From Amphiura filiformis (taxonomy: Eukaryota; Echinodermata; Ophiuroidea; Amphilepidida; Amphiuridae): a stretch of 64,000 bases of DNA. Location: contig NC_092642.1 in assembly GCF_039555335.1 (NCBI RefSeq), positions 23,665,262 through 23,729,261 of the forward strand, written 5' to 3'. Both the position numbers and the translations under genes were made by a program. Each line of letters opens with the position of its first letter. Positions within the stretch are counted from its first letter, which is position 1. Below, piece after piece: positions 1-11,880 of the stretch. Under the pieces are notes generated by a model. It had not been told where the DNA came from. It ran no database searches and saw nothing but the letters and a program-made list of their open reading frames with translations.

Positions 1-977
1 TGAGCATGTATACGCCATTGATGAGGTCAATATGGTCATATGCTTTTAGACTGCTTGCACGAGTGAGTGCAGCTAGCCTTCGCTGCGCTGTAGTTCGGCA
101 CATATAAAATCAGAATATTTTTGTCAGTTTTTGAGTTCAAGACGCAATGGTTCTTTCTCAAGACGCAAGCTAACGACTATCATATCCGTTGAACACGTAT
201 ATTCAAGTGCAAGGAACAAAATCTGGCTTCTTTAGACTAAATCAATTACGGGAGATATTCATCATTTTCTAATCCGGTATCCAAAGATTTATCGTCTGAA
301 TATCAAATCGTGCATAGCATATTCACGTGTATCGATCCCGTGTATTCATTTCAGTGTCTCTGCTGTATAATGTAATTATTAACCGGGCGATGTCGGTGTG
401 CGTTTCCTCTCCTCCACGAGGACAAATTTCTGTCCATTGATTAAATTCGTCATCCTCCGAATAGCGCACGTCAGCCTCCCCAAAGTTTTGATCAGCAGAC
501 TGTCTTCAACCAATCAGTACACCGTTCCGATTGGATTGCGCGTCTACCACAAAGATAATGCCGCTTCCTGCTCGAACATGTTGTTCGCGTACATGGGTGG
601 CAATCCAGGGAGGACATGGGGACGTGTAACCCCCCCCCCCCCACACACACACACACATATTGGGAAATTTGCCATATGTTTGTTCTTTTCAGCCAATTTA
701 GACCAAATGTATACCCTCACTTTTCAAGAAGCATTGACGCCGCTCTTTGCGCATATCACCATCCACAGATGGCATGAGCACAACAACTTTTTTAGATGAA
801 CCGCAAAACATCTGATAATTCAGTACGCAAAATCAGGGGAAAACATATTCATTCGTTGAAGAGAAATCCTGTTACATTCGACTTGGCTAAAGAGGCAGTG
901 AAAATGTCACACTCTTCAAAACACGTGTTTCTCAATTTCATAATGTTAGTCTTGTTGCTGGTGGAAAATAACAGATT
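1..977. other. Intergenic, 3' flank of the LRR-GPCR gene
   Basis: No supported gene. It holds a homopolymer C run followed by a CA dinucleotide run at about 631-656. The short open frames here have no recognisable domain, and one runs straight through the C/CA tract. The region lies downstream of the minus-strand receptor gene, so its 3' UTR probably falls here. I could not fix a polyadenylation site. Confidence 0.5.
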
Positions 978-3900
978 TTACACATTTGATTCCGCCGTGT
1001 TACGACTATCAGGTACATTAGGTAAAGAAATTCTGCCATGGTCCGATTGAACAACACTTGAGACAGTTCTTAATTGCCTTTCATGTCTCCTTGTTGTAGA
1101 TTGTTGGCTCGAGTTTTCCGTCCGGGTTCGCTCCATGTTTTCCTTCCGACGACTAGTTATCATATCGGCTATTGTATAAAGGTATGGATTAATCGCTGAA
1201 TTTATAGGTAAAACGAAGGTAACGGCCCATGCGAATACCGACGGAGGTAATGTCAGTACTTTGGTTTGAACCAAGATCCCGAGTACGATTACCGGGAACC
1301 AGCACATGAAATCCGTGATCACTATCGCAGCAACCTTCAGAGTCAATCGAATTTGAGTTTTCATTTCGGAATTCAACCCGGCGCGTTTAGATGACAAATA
1401 CACTGTCCTTATGATACTTCCATAGCATATTACTATTAGTAAGTAACAAACGCAGTTCAGACCAAGAAAAACTGCTGTAGAAAAATACATTCCTACTTCT
1501 TGACCATTAGGAAACGATCTTGAAATGTCAATGTAAAATGGCCTGTAATGCCAGAAGAGAAGTTTTGTGGCACTAGTCGTTGTGTATGATTCGTACAAAG
1601 CCAACGGAAGGCCGATGCAAACGTGTGAATTGTCATAAAAGTTTTGGTTTCTTCCAGCTAAAAACGACGGAACAGCGCCCAAAGTTACTGACAATGCCCA
1701 AATTAAAGCGACCACAATTTTGGTTGATTTACGTCCTAATTTGAAAAAAGAGTGCGTGTATTTGACACTGATAAATCGATCTATGCTGATGAGGGTTACA
1801 AAAAATACAGATGATTCACTTGATATAATCGATAGCGCTCCTGCAATTTTGCAGGTAATTCCCTTTCGCCAACTCTCAGCTAGCATAGGAAATGTTCCAC
1901 CAAAATAAATGTCAGCAATTGCAATAACGATCATGTATAATCCCATAAATAAATCAGACAATGCCAAATTATTATAGAGAAAGGTCTGGACCTTGTTTTT
2001 GTTATATTTACTTTTGTAGCCTAAAACAAAAGCATTTCCACCAAGTGCATTCAGTCCAATAAGCCACATCATAGCTACTAACACTCTATCTGATAATAAT
2101 CTATCGCATGTAAGAAATGGTGACCTATTTGACGAAGCACTGCAATTGACGCCGAAAGGTACATAGCATTCACAAATTTCATGTTGGCTTGTAAACACAA
2201 AAATATCAGTCCGCATTCTGCTAAATACATCATTTGCAAACCCACGCAAACTGTTACCTTTTAGGTTAACCACAAAAAGATTTTCCAGGCCTCCCAATAT
2301 TGGAATTGTCTCTAGCAAATTTTCTGATAAATCCAAAATGGCAAGGTTAGGTGTATTGATGAATATATCAGAATCGATGCGTTTGAGCTTATTTCCTTTT
2401 ACTGTAATCGTGTCCAGGTTTTTTAAATCAGCTAAAAGATCTTTTTGTAAGAGGTTTAAGTTGTTGAAATCTAAAAAAAGTACTTTCAATTCTGACATTC
2501 CTTTCATGATATCAGAAGGTAAATACTCTATTTTATTCACATCCAAACTAAGAACCTCTAGAAGTGTCAAATCTTTGAAAATTCCTGGTGGTAGTACCGT
2601 CAGGTCATTTTCACTCACACTCAGGGACTTCATATGATTTAAACCAGTAAACAGTCCCTCGTCAAGACTATGTAAGCGATTTCTATACAGCAGAAGAAAT
2701 TCTAGAAGTGTCATATCTTTGAAAAGACCCGATGGTAGTTTCGTCAGGTCATTTCCACTCACTCTCAAATATTGCATATGCTTCAAACCCGCAAATAGTC
2801 CCTCGTCTAGACTTTGTAAGTGATTATTTTGAAGCTTAAGGGCCTTTATGTGGACAAACCCATGAAATGTAGCATTATCTACTTTTGACAAGTTATTGTT
2901 GTCTAAATATAAATCGGTCAAGTTAAATAAATTTTTTGTCACATTATCTACTGTTTCCAATTGATTTCTCGCAAGATCCAGAACTTTTAAACTGGTTAAA
3001 TGCTGGAATACGCCAGATGGTAATCTGATAATTTGGTTTTGGCATAGGTCTAAACTCTTTAATCTTTCCTGGTCTTTTAAAATATCAACCTCTAGTGTTG
3101 CAATTTTATTCCTACGAAGGATCAATGCGTTCATGGTAGTCAAATTGCTAAATATATCAGGCGGCAGAACATTGATTTCATTGACACCAAGATCAAGGAA
3201 AGATAGCATGCTCAAGTCATTAAACAAACCAGTCACCAGTGTTGTTAAACGATTGTACCCTAAATTCAGATATGTTAAATTTCGAAAACCATTGAACACT
3301 CCCGGCCATAATTGACGGATTCTATTGAATCTTAAATTGAGAGTTTTCAGTTGCTTTAACTGTTTGAACGCATTGGCTTCGATCTCAACTATGTTGTTTT
3401 TAGTAACATCTAAAACAGTACCAGATCTTGGATAGATAATCAAAATGTCTTTGTGGTAAAAAATACTTCCAACCGAACAATTTAAAAGTATGTGTCTTTT
3501 ACGAAACGTAGAATTGCAATTTGGTGGAAATGAAATCCTACAGAATTGACCTTGATCATCGCAAGTTTTAACCTCGTCAAATTGTCTTACACTACAACTA
3601 GGCATTGTCTGATTTACATCAGGAACAATAACATGCTCGTCTACCATGTCTACGTCAGGACATTTTGACCTTTCAAAATTACTAGCTGATATTTCAGTTA
3701 TTAAAATACCGACATTACCTTGCAGGTTAATGCGAACATTCTTATGAGGTATACGAACACTGCATGTTGCATGGTGTCCATGAATGGCTGTAATTTTGTG
3801 TGGGCAATCTCCTAACGATTTATACAGTTCGATGTACAACAAATCATCCTCCGTCAGATTTCCGATAATTTGAACTGAACTTGACGATACCTGCAGACTG

Positions 3901-4103
3901 CAAAGATACTCGGGATTCCCGAACAATGCGATGGTTTTGTTTTCCTCGTTCCATTGAAATGAGCAATATTCTGAATAATTGACACTTGCATTCCACAATG
4001 GTGATGCTGTCGTACCAGCTATGGTGACATCACACGACGGGTTGAACCGTATTACAGCTATTAAAGCAAGAACTGCCACAAAAAGTTTCACATTCATGTT
4101 CAC
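978..4103 (-). CDS. Intronless leucine-rich-repeat GPCR, relaxin-receptor/LGR-like
   Basis: A single uninterrupted frame encodes 1041 residues. The N-terminus is hydrophobic (about residues 5-20) and looks like a signal peptide. Residues about 20-230 form a Cys- and Asn-X-Ser/Thr-rich extracellular region. About 15 leucine-rich repeats of 24 residues follow (LxxLxLxxNxL pattern), then a Cys-containing hinge (CECY...NCS...C). A rhodopsin-type 7TM domain spans about 672-981. Visible class A landmarks are DRF at 775-777 in place of DRY, a WFP motif in TM6, and NPYLY at 972-976 in TM7. The TM1-TM3 wording (NLALSDLFMG, SESSVFF) is closest to type C LGRs (RXFP1/2 relatives). No LDL-receptor class A module is visible, although vertebrate RXFP1/2 carry one. 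The tail is Ser/Thr/Arg-rich. Expected role: surface receptor coupling to G proteins; ligand unknown. The first of two close Met codons (M1, M3) was taken as start. Confidence 0.9.
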   Translation of the reverse strand: MNMNVKLFVAVLALIAVIRFNPSCDVTIAGTTASPLWNASVNYSEYCSFQWNEENKTIALFGNPEYLCSLQVSSSSVQIIGNLTEDDLLYIELYKSLGDCPHKITAIHGHHATCSVRIPHKNVRINLQGNVGILITEISASNFERSKCPDVDMVDEHVIVPDVNQTMPSCSVRQFDEVKTCDDQGQFCRISFPPNCNSTFRKRHILLNCSVGSIFYHKDILIIYPRSGTVLDVTKNNIVEIEANAFKQLKQLKTLNLRFNRIRQLWPGVFNGFRNLTYLNLGYNRLTTLVTGLFNDLSMLSFLDLGVNEINVLPPDIFSNLTTMNALILRRNKIATLEVDILKDQERLKSLDLCQNQIIRLPSGVFQHLTSLKVLDLARNQLETVDNVTKNLFNLTDLYLDNNNLSKVDNATFHGFVHIKALKLQNNHLQSLDEGLFAGLKHMQYLRVSGNDLTKLPSGLFKDMTLLEFLLLYRNRLHSLDEGLFTGLNHMKSLSVSENDLTVLPPGIFKDLTLLEVLSLDVNKIEYLPSDIMKGMSELKVLFLDFNNLNLLQKDLLADLKNLDTITVKGNKLKRIDSDIFINTPNLAILDLSENLLETIPILGGLENLFVVNLKGNSLRGFANDVFSRMRTDIFVFTSQHEICECYVPFGVNCSASSNRSPFLTCDRLLSDRVLVAMMWLIGLNALGGNAFVLGYKSKYNKNKVQTFLYNNLALSDLFMGLYMIVIAIADIYFGGTFPMLAESWRKGITCKIAGALSIISSESSVFFVTLISIDRFISVKYTHSFFKLGRKSTKIVVALIWALSVTLGAVPSFLAGRNQNFYDNSHVCIGLPLALYESYTTTSATKLLFWHYRPFYIDISRSFPNGQEVGMYFSTAVFLGLNCVCYLLIVICYGSIIRTVYLSSKRAGLNSEMKTQIRLTLKVAAIVITDFMCWFPVIVLGILVQTKVLTLPPSVFAWAVTFVLPINSAINPYLYTIADMITSRRKENMERTRTENSSQQSTTRRHERQLRTVSSVVQSDHGRISLPNVPDSRNTAESNV

Positions 4104-4183
4104 AGCAGATAGTATAGGTGTAATTCACTAGCGAAGAAACTGCTACGACATGAAAAGCGCTAGCATGGCTAGAGAGCTCGGTA

Positions 4184-4225
4184 CTGAAATGAAAGAATTA
4201 ATATCTTTCTACTTTTTATTATAAA
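4184..4225 (-). promoter_or_regulatory. Possible 5' UTR splice acceptor or TATA-like site of the LRR-GPCR
   Basis: On the minus strand a pyrimidine tract ending in TTTCATTTCAG stops at 4184, 80 bp upstream of the start codon, and an A/T-rich TATAATAAA-like word lies at about 4213-4222. Either the receptor has a non-coding 5' exon farther away, or transcription starts here. The sequence alone does not decide. Confidence 0.25.
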
Positions 4226-4790
4226 CTACTTTCACGACAAGCTAAAAACAGCCTTTGACTACGCCGGTAATGAGTACGTTCCTTCCTTTCTTCCTTCCTT
4301 CCTCCCTAAAACAGTTTTAGACTTCTCGAAACAATTTATGCCGATATAGTGATTGCTACAAACAATATTCTGCAGACGACGAGAGAAATAGATGCAGAAA
4401 ATCCTGTTTTGAACGTATGGTGGCTTTGACCAATCACAATTGAGAAAACGATTTACTCAGTATTTAATACTTGCTAATTACTGTAGTACCCAAGGCTTTC
4501 TTGCCGCTGATGCGTAATATTTGCAAATTTTGTTCAATAAAAAACAATTTTATTGTGTACTTCTATTGATTTTATATTCCCATTTGATTACATCTCCTCT
4601 GTAAATTAAAAGAAGTGGACATTTTATTAGTAATATATAAACTCAATAATGCGCTTTGTTATAGCTTCGATGTTTGTCTATTTTTTTTATATTGAAGTGG
4701 AAGTATAAACTATTAAGAATAAAATGCAATTTCGAACGTTTTTACATTAAAGAACGTACGAGGGGGTCTAATCGTGTGTTACTTGAAATT
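4226..4790. other. Intergenic, no gene seen
   Basis: AT-rich sequence with a short CTTCC/CTTTC simple repeat at about 4276-4303. No coding, RNA or clear transposon feature was recognised. Confidence 0.5.
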
Positions 4791-5304
4791 TACGGTGTCC
4801 CAGAAAGAATTGTATCATCGGAAACGTAATTGTTTGGGTATTTTAGCGTCACAGCTAGACATAAATAAATGACTGTTGTGATTGAGGAAAAAACAAGCTG
4901 TTATATACTTTTTGAATTTTGACAATTGATCCCCTCGTTCTTGAAATATAAATCTTTTACGAAACTCCCCATTTTCAAATCTTTCCACGGATTCCAATCA
5001 ATCGACGATCTGCATTCGGAGTGGTAATCACTGCGCATCATCAGCACGTCTATTAATTATCATTGATAGGTATTTGACTCCGTGGAACGAATTGAAAATG
5101 AGGTGGTTTCGTAAAATTCTTTTATTTCAAACATGGAGCTGTCAATTGACAAAATTCAAATAGTATGTGATAGCTGATATATTCTTTAACCACATCGGTT
5201 GTTTCGTTATGTTTGGTTTATCATGTTTATGCTTTAAAATACAAACAAATCCAGTTCCTGATGATAAAGTTCTTTTAGGGAGCTTCAGGGACACCTTGTA
5301 TACC
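4791..5304. mobile_element. Fold-back element, GGTGTCCC ends
   Basis: The left arm starts TACGGTGTCCCAGAAAGAA and the right arm ends in its diverged reverse complement (GGGACACCTTGTA near 5288-5300). The arms are related over roughly 130 bp. A half-copy with the same order of motifs lies at 52668-52860 and shares the inner TAATCACTGCGCATCAT word. This looks like a non-autonomous DNA transposon; superfamily not assigned. Confidence 0.6.
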
Positions 5305-6101
5305 AGAAAAAGTAATGATCAATATCGCTTGTATTTAAAAAGTAATGTTTTTTGTAAGGATTACTATATTATTAAAGTCATGATGTACGATCTTTTAAAA
5401 TGATTTTGGTCCATACACAGCTCGTGATGTAAAACCCTTAATTTTGGAAATGGTCCAGCGACAGCTTGTTAGGTTCATCTCTGTGGAGAATTTCACCGAA
5501 AGACAAACGTAACACATCTTAAGGATCAGCTGCAATTAAACCAGTTTAATAGCCACTAGAAGAGTGATGTCTCAATGCATAATGTTCGTGATCCTTAAAC
5601 TGAATGTATACTACATCGCTGAGCGATAGCGATTGGTTTTTAGCCATTGAGATGTAACTCCTTTTGTTGTGTTTGGAAAATCGAGTTACCTTATTGGCCA
5701 AATACCAGTCACTCGTCACTCAACGACGGAGTATAAATTCAGCTTCAGGCACAGACGAATAATAATTGATATGTTTTTAGTGAACTTGTATGGAGCATGT
5801 TTATTTGTTGCCCCCCCCCCCCCCTCCCTCGTATGTTCCTGTAGGAAGTTGCTGGACAAAACAGCATACAAAATACCCGAGTTTACTAAAATAATTTGGT
5901 GGCCAGCTAAATTACGCGAACTTACCGCTTGACTCTTTTTTGATTGTTTTAAGCACATTTTCAAGAATAGAACCAGTCTATTGATCAAAAACAATAATTT
6001 GAAAATCTCAGAGATGTGGGAAACATGTCTAGTAATCGAAGAAATAAGCAATGTAGCTGAGAGTTGCAGTACATGTAGTTCACTTCCCCAATAGCATGAA
6101 T
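5305..6101. other. Intergenic with repeat debris
   Basis: It contains a short GTACGATCTTTTA fragment (about 5387-5399) matching the ends of the elements at 45587 and 47080, and a long C run at about 5811-5824. No gene is supported. Confidence 0.4.
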
Positions 6102-6855
6102 AGGGCCGGATTTACCATAGGGCCAGATGGGCCCGGGCCTAGGGCCCCCAAATTTTGGGGGCCCCCAAAATTGCCCTGTGTAGTGTGCATCTTCCATTTT
6201 AGCCGAAGAACACCATGTTTTCGGCCAAAATTTTGCGCGCTTCGCGAGTACTGGCCTGTTATATAGCAAAATCAGCTTCAATTTGGGCTAAAATAGTCAA
6301 CAATTGAAATTTTTTTCGTGCGCTTGCGCGCAAATGTCCTAATGAAATCTAAAAACCTGGCCTCTCAAAAGGAGACACTTTTGGGTAGGTTATCAATTTT
6401 GAGGTTTTTACATATCTTAAATATAGAGATATTTTGCTCCACAATGCCGTTTTCCTCAATGAAATCAGACATTCCTAAGCTTAAGATATTGAGTTCGTAA
6501 GTTATGGTATTATAAAATTCGAAATTGAGATAACGACCTTCAAAAAAAATTATTGACAATGTTAAGAGTAGGAATTACCTAGAAAAAATGTCTCAAAATT
6601 ACAAGATGTCAGTTATATTCCGGTCTGAAACTATCAGACAATATTTTAAACATTATTAACATCACAAATTTGTAACAAACCCAAATTGCGAAAAAAATCA
6701 CCCCGGGCAGATTTTTGGCTATTTCTCCATTTACGACCCTGCCCAAAAGTGTCTCCTTTTGACATGACACGTCACATATGTCTTCCTCACGGTGCGTTTG
6801 GGGCCTCCAAATTTTGGCCTGGCCCAGGGCCCCCAAAAAGGTAAATCCGGTCCTG
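6102..6855. mobile_element. Fold-back element with GGCCGGATTTACC ends
   Basis: Terminal inverted repeats of about 45 bp: the left end reads AGGGCCGGATTTACC and is followed by GGGCC-rich sequence, and the right end reads GGTAAATCCGGTCCT. The interior shows a second inverted pair around GAGACACTTTTGGG and CCCAAAAGTGTCTCC. No transposase frame, so it is a MITE-like element. Confidence 0.7.
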
Positions 6856-6965
6856 AGCATGAATAGTGTTGTTGGAGACATATATTTGTTTGGGCCGCGG
6901 TTTGAGCTTCACGAGTCAGACGTCATGGACGTGGTAATGGAGTACAATACCTCAATATAAAAGTA

Positions 6966-7370
6966 ACCCGGGGGCACTCCCACATATTGACATGCGTCAT
7001 GTGCCCATGAAAAGACCCCCTTATTTGGGGAAAATCCTACACCAAATGACCCCGTTTTTTTCAGCCTACACTGAATGACCCCCTTTCTTGAACAATTAGT
7101 CATCAAAATTGAAATTTCGGCGCGCTTCGCGAGCATTTTGAGCAAAATAAATGAGTTTATTTTGTACTGTAAAATTGGGTAAAAAGCTATTTTTTATTGT
7201 CAATGATGTGAAATTTTGGGGCGCTCCCATACAAAATCACCCAATTTTGATATTGCCAACACCGAATGACCCCCTTTTTTCTGAAAATTTCCACACCAAT
7301 AGACTCCTAGTTTCGTACGCTGGTGGGCACAGGTACGTCACTTTCATATTCGAGTGCCCCCCCCCCCTTC
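6966..7370. mobile_element. Fold-back element with GGGGGCACTC ends
   Basis: The left end (CCCGGGGGCACTCCCA, then CATGTGCCC) and right end (GGGCACAGGTACGTCAC, then GAGTGCCCCC) are inverted copies over about 45 bp. Inside, GACCCC-type words recur on both sides of the centre. No coding capacity. Confidence 0.65.
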
Positions 7371-8376
7371 TCCCCCCGGAAAGTAACATGCCGATCAGAT
7401 ATTAAATTCAGAATTAATGAATATAATCTCAAATTTTACTCAAGATAAATGTGACAATAGTGAAGGATTTTCGGAATGGTTGTTTTATTACAACTGTGGA
7501 AGAATTCAACAATGTTATTGTTCACACAGGAATTCAATAATTATCACGATTATTAGTATTACTAGCTTCGCTCATATGCTTTAAAACGCAATACAATGGC
7601 TCTATGGAATATTAAATAGCTAATAATGGTAAATACATTTCAAAGCTCGTTTCATCTTGACCATTGGATTGGAGTAAAATGTAGTATACAGGGTGTGTCA
7701 TACTAAAGTATACAGTTTGAAAAATGCCACAAGATTAAGAAGTATAAGGCATTGGCCAAAATTAATCAAATTAACATCTTGTCCTCCCATCACTGGCGTG
7801 TAACCAAAATTACCATCAATAAGGACTCTGTATAGCTATATTATTTTGAGCCGAGTAAAAATGCAGTTGCGCGAAGTCAATAAAAATCAAAGCAACGTAA
7901 AATTCACATGATTGGTCACTTTCTTTACAGTGATTAACAGTCTTAGTCTCCACGATGTGCTTTCAAGTTATGACATGATTACCAAACAATTCTGAAAGGC
8001 GTTCAGTCAATTAACTGGTTCTTTTTCTGCCTCCGCAGGAGGTAGTATGCTTTGAAATTTACACCTAAAATGCCGCACATTGCGCGGCATATAGGCCGAT
8101 TGTACAAATTTATATTCTGACAAGTACTCTAATTTCCGCCCAATATCGAGAGCCCAATATATATCCCCCACCTCTTTGCGCCATACATAAATTCGCCTAT
8201 CGCCATTTCCGAATGTTCAAAAAGGTAATCACGCTTCCTCAGCATGTGCAATAAATTAGCATTAAAATTAATCTTATTCTATAGGGATTCTAGAAACGCC
8301 TAGCACGTGGCGCCAATGGCGTGGGTCTATCAAGTTAATGAATTATGCATTAGAATATTTTCAAACTCATATGTTG

Positions 8377-8533
8377 TATAATTGAAGACCGAATTAAAAA
8401 GACTAGCTTGCGTATGCCGTCCTGTAAACCAGACCAAAAATGCCATACTGCGCAGGTCAGCAACCAATCACGGCGCGCCTTTGTCATGACGTCAGACGCA
8501 AACTAGTCTTTTTTAATTCGGTCTTCAATTATA
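8377..8533. mobile_element. Short MITE with ~30-bp terminal inverted repeats
   Basis: The first 31 bp (TATAATTGAAGACCG... ending GACTAG) and last 31 bp (CTAGTC... ending CTTCAATTATA) are near-perfect reverse complements around a ~95-bp centre. Size and structure are those of a miniature inverted-repeat element. Confidence 0.75.
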
Positions 8534-9439
8534 GGTTGTAGCCTCAGCGCTCATCAGCCTTCGGTGTGATCAGCAGCTTTATCGTTGAAGACAAGTTGGA
8601 AAACCGTTGTGCTGTGGCAATGGGAATACACATCAAACAAGGTTTAATTTCATGATTACATGAAACCTGGTTATTAATGCAAAAACTTTGGCTGGAGAAG
8701 TTGAAGCTGACGTTCATGGCGACACTTTGGATGTGATAATTTGACATCATGGATTGTTTTGTGCAAAATTGGAGGTATTTTTGTGCCGCGGCGAGTCAGC
8801 AGACCGACTGGCATGCATGCTAGGCTCGACTAGGCCACACTCATGATCCGATGCATTTGAACTGCAATGTATGGTATGATACGCCTAGCCGCGCCTATGG
8901 CCGGCTTCATTGCTGCCCGGGCATTGCTGTTCAAATACATGTACTAAAATATTGCAATTTTATTGCGTTGATATAATTCGGAATAATTCGTTTTAAAGTA
9001 TTTGCTTCCCCAATTCCCATGCGTGGTTGTGTTTTATGTTCTACTGAGTACGGTACTGTTGCAATATTTTTGCATGCATACCCATGACCGTTTCAAGACT
9101 TTGACTGAGAAATTTGCTTTTTGTTTGTTAAGATAAAAATTAAAATAAAATGCAAGAATCATCTTTCCCCACACAATACTTCTCACAAACAAGGTGTTGA
9201 TATTGGCCCTTTCGATGCAAGACAAAGCACAAATGAAGGAAACAAAACAAAACAATAATGTTTTTGATTTTTTATTCAATTACACATACAAAAGAGAAAT
9301 GGCCTATAAAAAGACCCCTAAATATAATAATATTAATATTATTTTAGTCCTGAATACAAAATATAATAAACAGGCATAAAAAAATCTGATACGAAAATTT
9401 GTTACTCTGAAACGTTACAATCGTAATTTTCAGTCAAAA

Positions 9440-9775
9440 ATTCCACGAGAAATGACTCTTGATACAACTTGGGCATATTCCTGGGGATTCGAGTAGTGAT
9501 TTGGATTTAAGTGTGTTGTTTATAATTATCATGCTTTTGTTCATTATAATATGCTATTCTGTTTCTCTTATCAAGTGTAATATTGCTTTATATTTTTTTT
9601 TTTTTTTAAATGTGTTTACTATAATTTAATTTGTATTGGTTGTATTATGCCTATTTGAATATGTACTTTTGTAGTTTTTGCATATATTTGTAAGTTTAGT
9701 TCTCTGTTCAGCGCATTGAGGCCTGGCATAATGCGCTATATAAATTACTTTATTTATTTATTTATTTATATATGC
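9440..9775 (+). mobile_element. LINE-type 3' tail remnant
   Basis: AT-rich sequence ending in a GCGCTATATAAAT word and a (TTTA)n run at about 9743-9770. That is a common 3' terminus of non-LTR retrotransposons in marine deuterostomes. No reverse-transcriptase coding remains, so the call rests on the tail only. Confidence 0.35.
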
Positions 9776-9879
9776 ATTTAAAAACCAGAAACGGCTGCCT
9801 GCATCTGGAACTCTTCATATCTGAAAGTTTGAAGGTCTTATTTCATACATCAGAATTATCTGCAAGATTGCAAGATGGC

Positions 9880-10596
9880 TTTAGGTGACCGTGGCCCTAT
9901 TGGCTAATGCACAAATTTAGATTTTCTTTCTATTTAAATAATATGTTAAAGCTTATGCCCTGTAGATTACATTCGGTTCTTGAGATATGGCCTGTCAAAA
10001 TGGTGCGAACCCAAAACAAAAAATTGGCAACAACTTTCTTTTTATTTTCTATATTTTGACAAGTCCAGTTGCCAGATGATTTTCTAATTACATGTATGAA
10101 TTATGCAAAGTAAAGATTTCAGATACAATTAAAAGAGCTATTATAGTAGGACTACTGAGGCATGGTACATGGCTAGAACCCACACTGTAGACCTACTACA
10201 AAATTACAGTTGCGTCTTGGCAAATTTCAATTTGCATAATTAATTTGGGCCACTTATTAGAAAAGTTGATTAGGGCCCTAATTAATTATGCAAATGGAAA
10301 TTTGCATGGAAAAAGGCATTCATGGGTTTTATATCTTATTTTGTAGCCGATCTGAACATTCTACTTTGTACAATTCTTGCATATATAATTAGAAAATAAG
10401 GCCTATCTGACATCATTGCATAACAAAAATTAAAGAAATTTGTTGCCAACTTCGCGCCATTTTGACAGGCCATATATTTTGGTAACCGAATATCCGATTA
10501 AAATAAAATTTTCAGTCTTGTAATCAGGAGAGAATGGACTCACATATTTCAATCAGACAAAAATCTATATCCAATAGCGTTACCTCAAAGCTAGCA
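9880..10596. mobile_element. Fold-back element, long imperfect arms
   Basis: The left arm contains TTTAGGTGACCG, CCCTATTGG, ATTCGGTTCTTGAGATATGG and CCTGTCAAAATGG. The right arm contains the complements in reverse order (CCATTTTGACAGGCCATAT, AACCGAATAT, CCAATAGCGTTACCT). The arms run about 150 bp or more, with a second inverted block nearer the centre (TTAATTATGCAAAT type). No coding. Confidence 0.65.
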
Positions 10597-10921
10597 TTAT
10601 AAGTGTCTCCTTAACTAATAACAAAAGGTGCCCACTGGTATCTTGGAGGCATTGTCTTTTTTAAAGACATTTCTTGTTTCATGTTACTTTATAGCTTTAA
10701 TTGACTAAGCTTCGCGCAACTGCATGTTTACACAGCTCACAAAAATAGCCACTGAGTCCTTATTAATGGTTACACGCCAGTGATTTTACAGTTGTGGGAG
10801 GACAAGATGTTGGCCCCGGATGTTGGCTCAGCTAACAACTAAAACATTTTAATCAAATGCCTCGTATATTTTATTCTAGCGGCATTTTCCAACGGTATAC
10901 TTTTTTATGATACTCCTTGTA

Positions 10922-11449
10922 TTTCCCAAGGACAGTTTTTACTTTTTGAACAATCTTTACTATCATTCTTTTGAAACATCTGTTGTCGCTGGCAGGTAAA
11001 TAAGAATAATTTACTGGGTATATACAATTTAATTTTTGCCCCTAAGTTAGGTAAAATGATCGCTAGCTGTAATTTTAATGGCATTCATGTCCGTAGCTGG
11101 TACGGATTACATGTGGGGTTTCCAAAATAGACTTGTTTTGCACAAACAAAACAAATTGGTACCTCCCCATCTAAATGGGCCCTTGATGGCTATTTTTATC
11201 ATATCTACTCGAGATCGAAAAAAATTAACTTTTGTGATTTCCCGATACACTATTTCCCAGATTTGAACCTTTTGCAAATGTTTTTTTCTTTTATCTGAAG
11301 AAAAATAACAGTTTGGAAGTTATGATTCGAATGTACGATTTAGCATGCTGCTAAGGGAAAGAATGTATGTGCGTGGATATATGTTTTTAATTATCGCTTT
11401 CACATGCAATGTTTTTCACTAAAAGAAGGAACCAATCTTCTATCTGTAG
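10922..11449. other. Intergenic, nothing recognised
   Basis: AT-rich single-copy-looking sequence with no supported gene, RNA or repeat. Confidence 0.4.
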
Positions 11450-11850
11450 CTTAAAGCCATATTATAACATTTGCTGAAAAGAACGCCCTCAAAAAAAATT
11501 TAAATTCAGGTTTTTACACGATTGTAATGTACTTTAGTAAACAAAGATTCTCTGCAAAAATCAAGACTTTAGGTGCTGTAGTTTTGTCAAAATCCGAGAT
11601 TTTCAATAAACCGCCGGATTCAGCGTTTTATTATTACGATAGAAATGTTACTCGAACGCGTATTCAACACACAGTACTACGTACACGGCGTGCGGGACAC
11701 ACACAGACACGCCACAGGATCGTACCATATTACAACCGCCGGAGTAACATGCATTGGCGCTAGTTGTAAATTCCAATTTTCTTTGCTTTACCTCAGCTCA
11801 CTTGTTTGGCTCAAAATTAAAAAGGGACATATCTGACAGTAAATGCTAAC
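11450..11850 (+). repeat. Short copy of the AAAGCCATATT element
   Basis: Its ends match those of the longer copy at 41828-43000: TAAAGCCATATTATAACATTTG on the left, and TTCTTTGCTTTACCTCA followed by a CTCAAAATTAA block on the right. The middle is different or deleted. Confidence 0.5.
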
Positions 11851-11880
11851 ATTTTATTGAAAATGAATACTAATCTATTT

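Larger units (their letters stand above)
7687..10921. repeat. Pair of ~220-bp inverted repeats 3.2 kb apart
   Basis: 7687-7905 and about 10690-10921 are diverged inverted copies. Shared blocks include ACAGGGTGTGTCATACTAAAG against its complement, CATCTTGTCCTCCCA, CACTGGCGTGTAACCA, AATAAGGACTC and GCAGTTGCGCGAAG. They could be the ends of one 3.2-kb transposon without visible coding sequence, or two solitary copies in opposite orientation. The interval holds younger insertions (8377-8533, 9880-10596) and a LINE-like tail. Confidence 0.55.

Noticed and set aside
398-1050. Two plus-strand frames of 133 and 84 residues
   Set aside because: One crosses the C and CA simple repeat, the other partly overlaps the receptor gene, and neither has a domain or splice partner.
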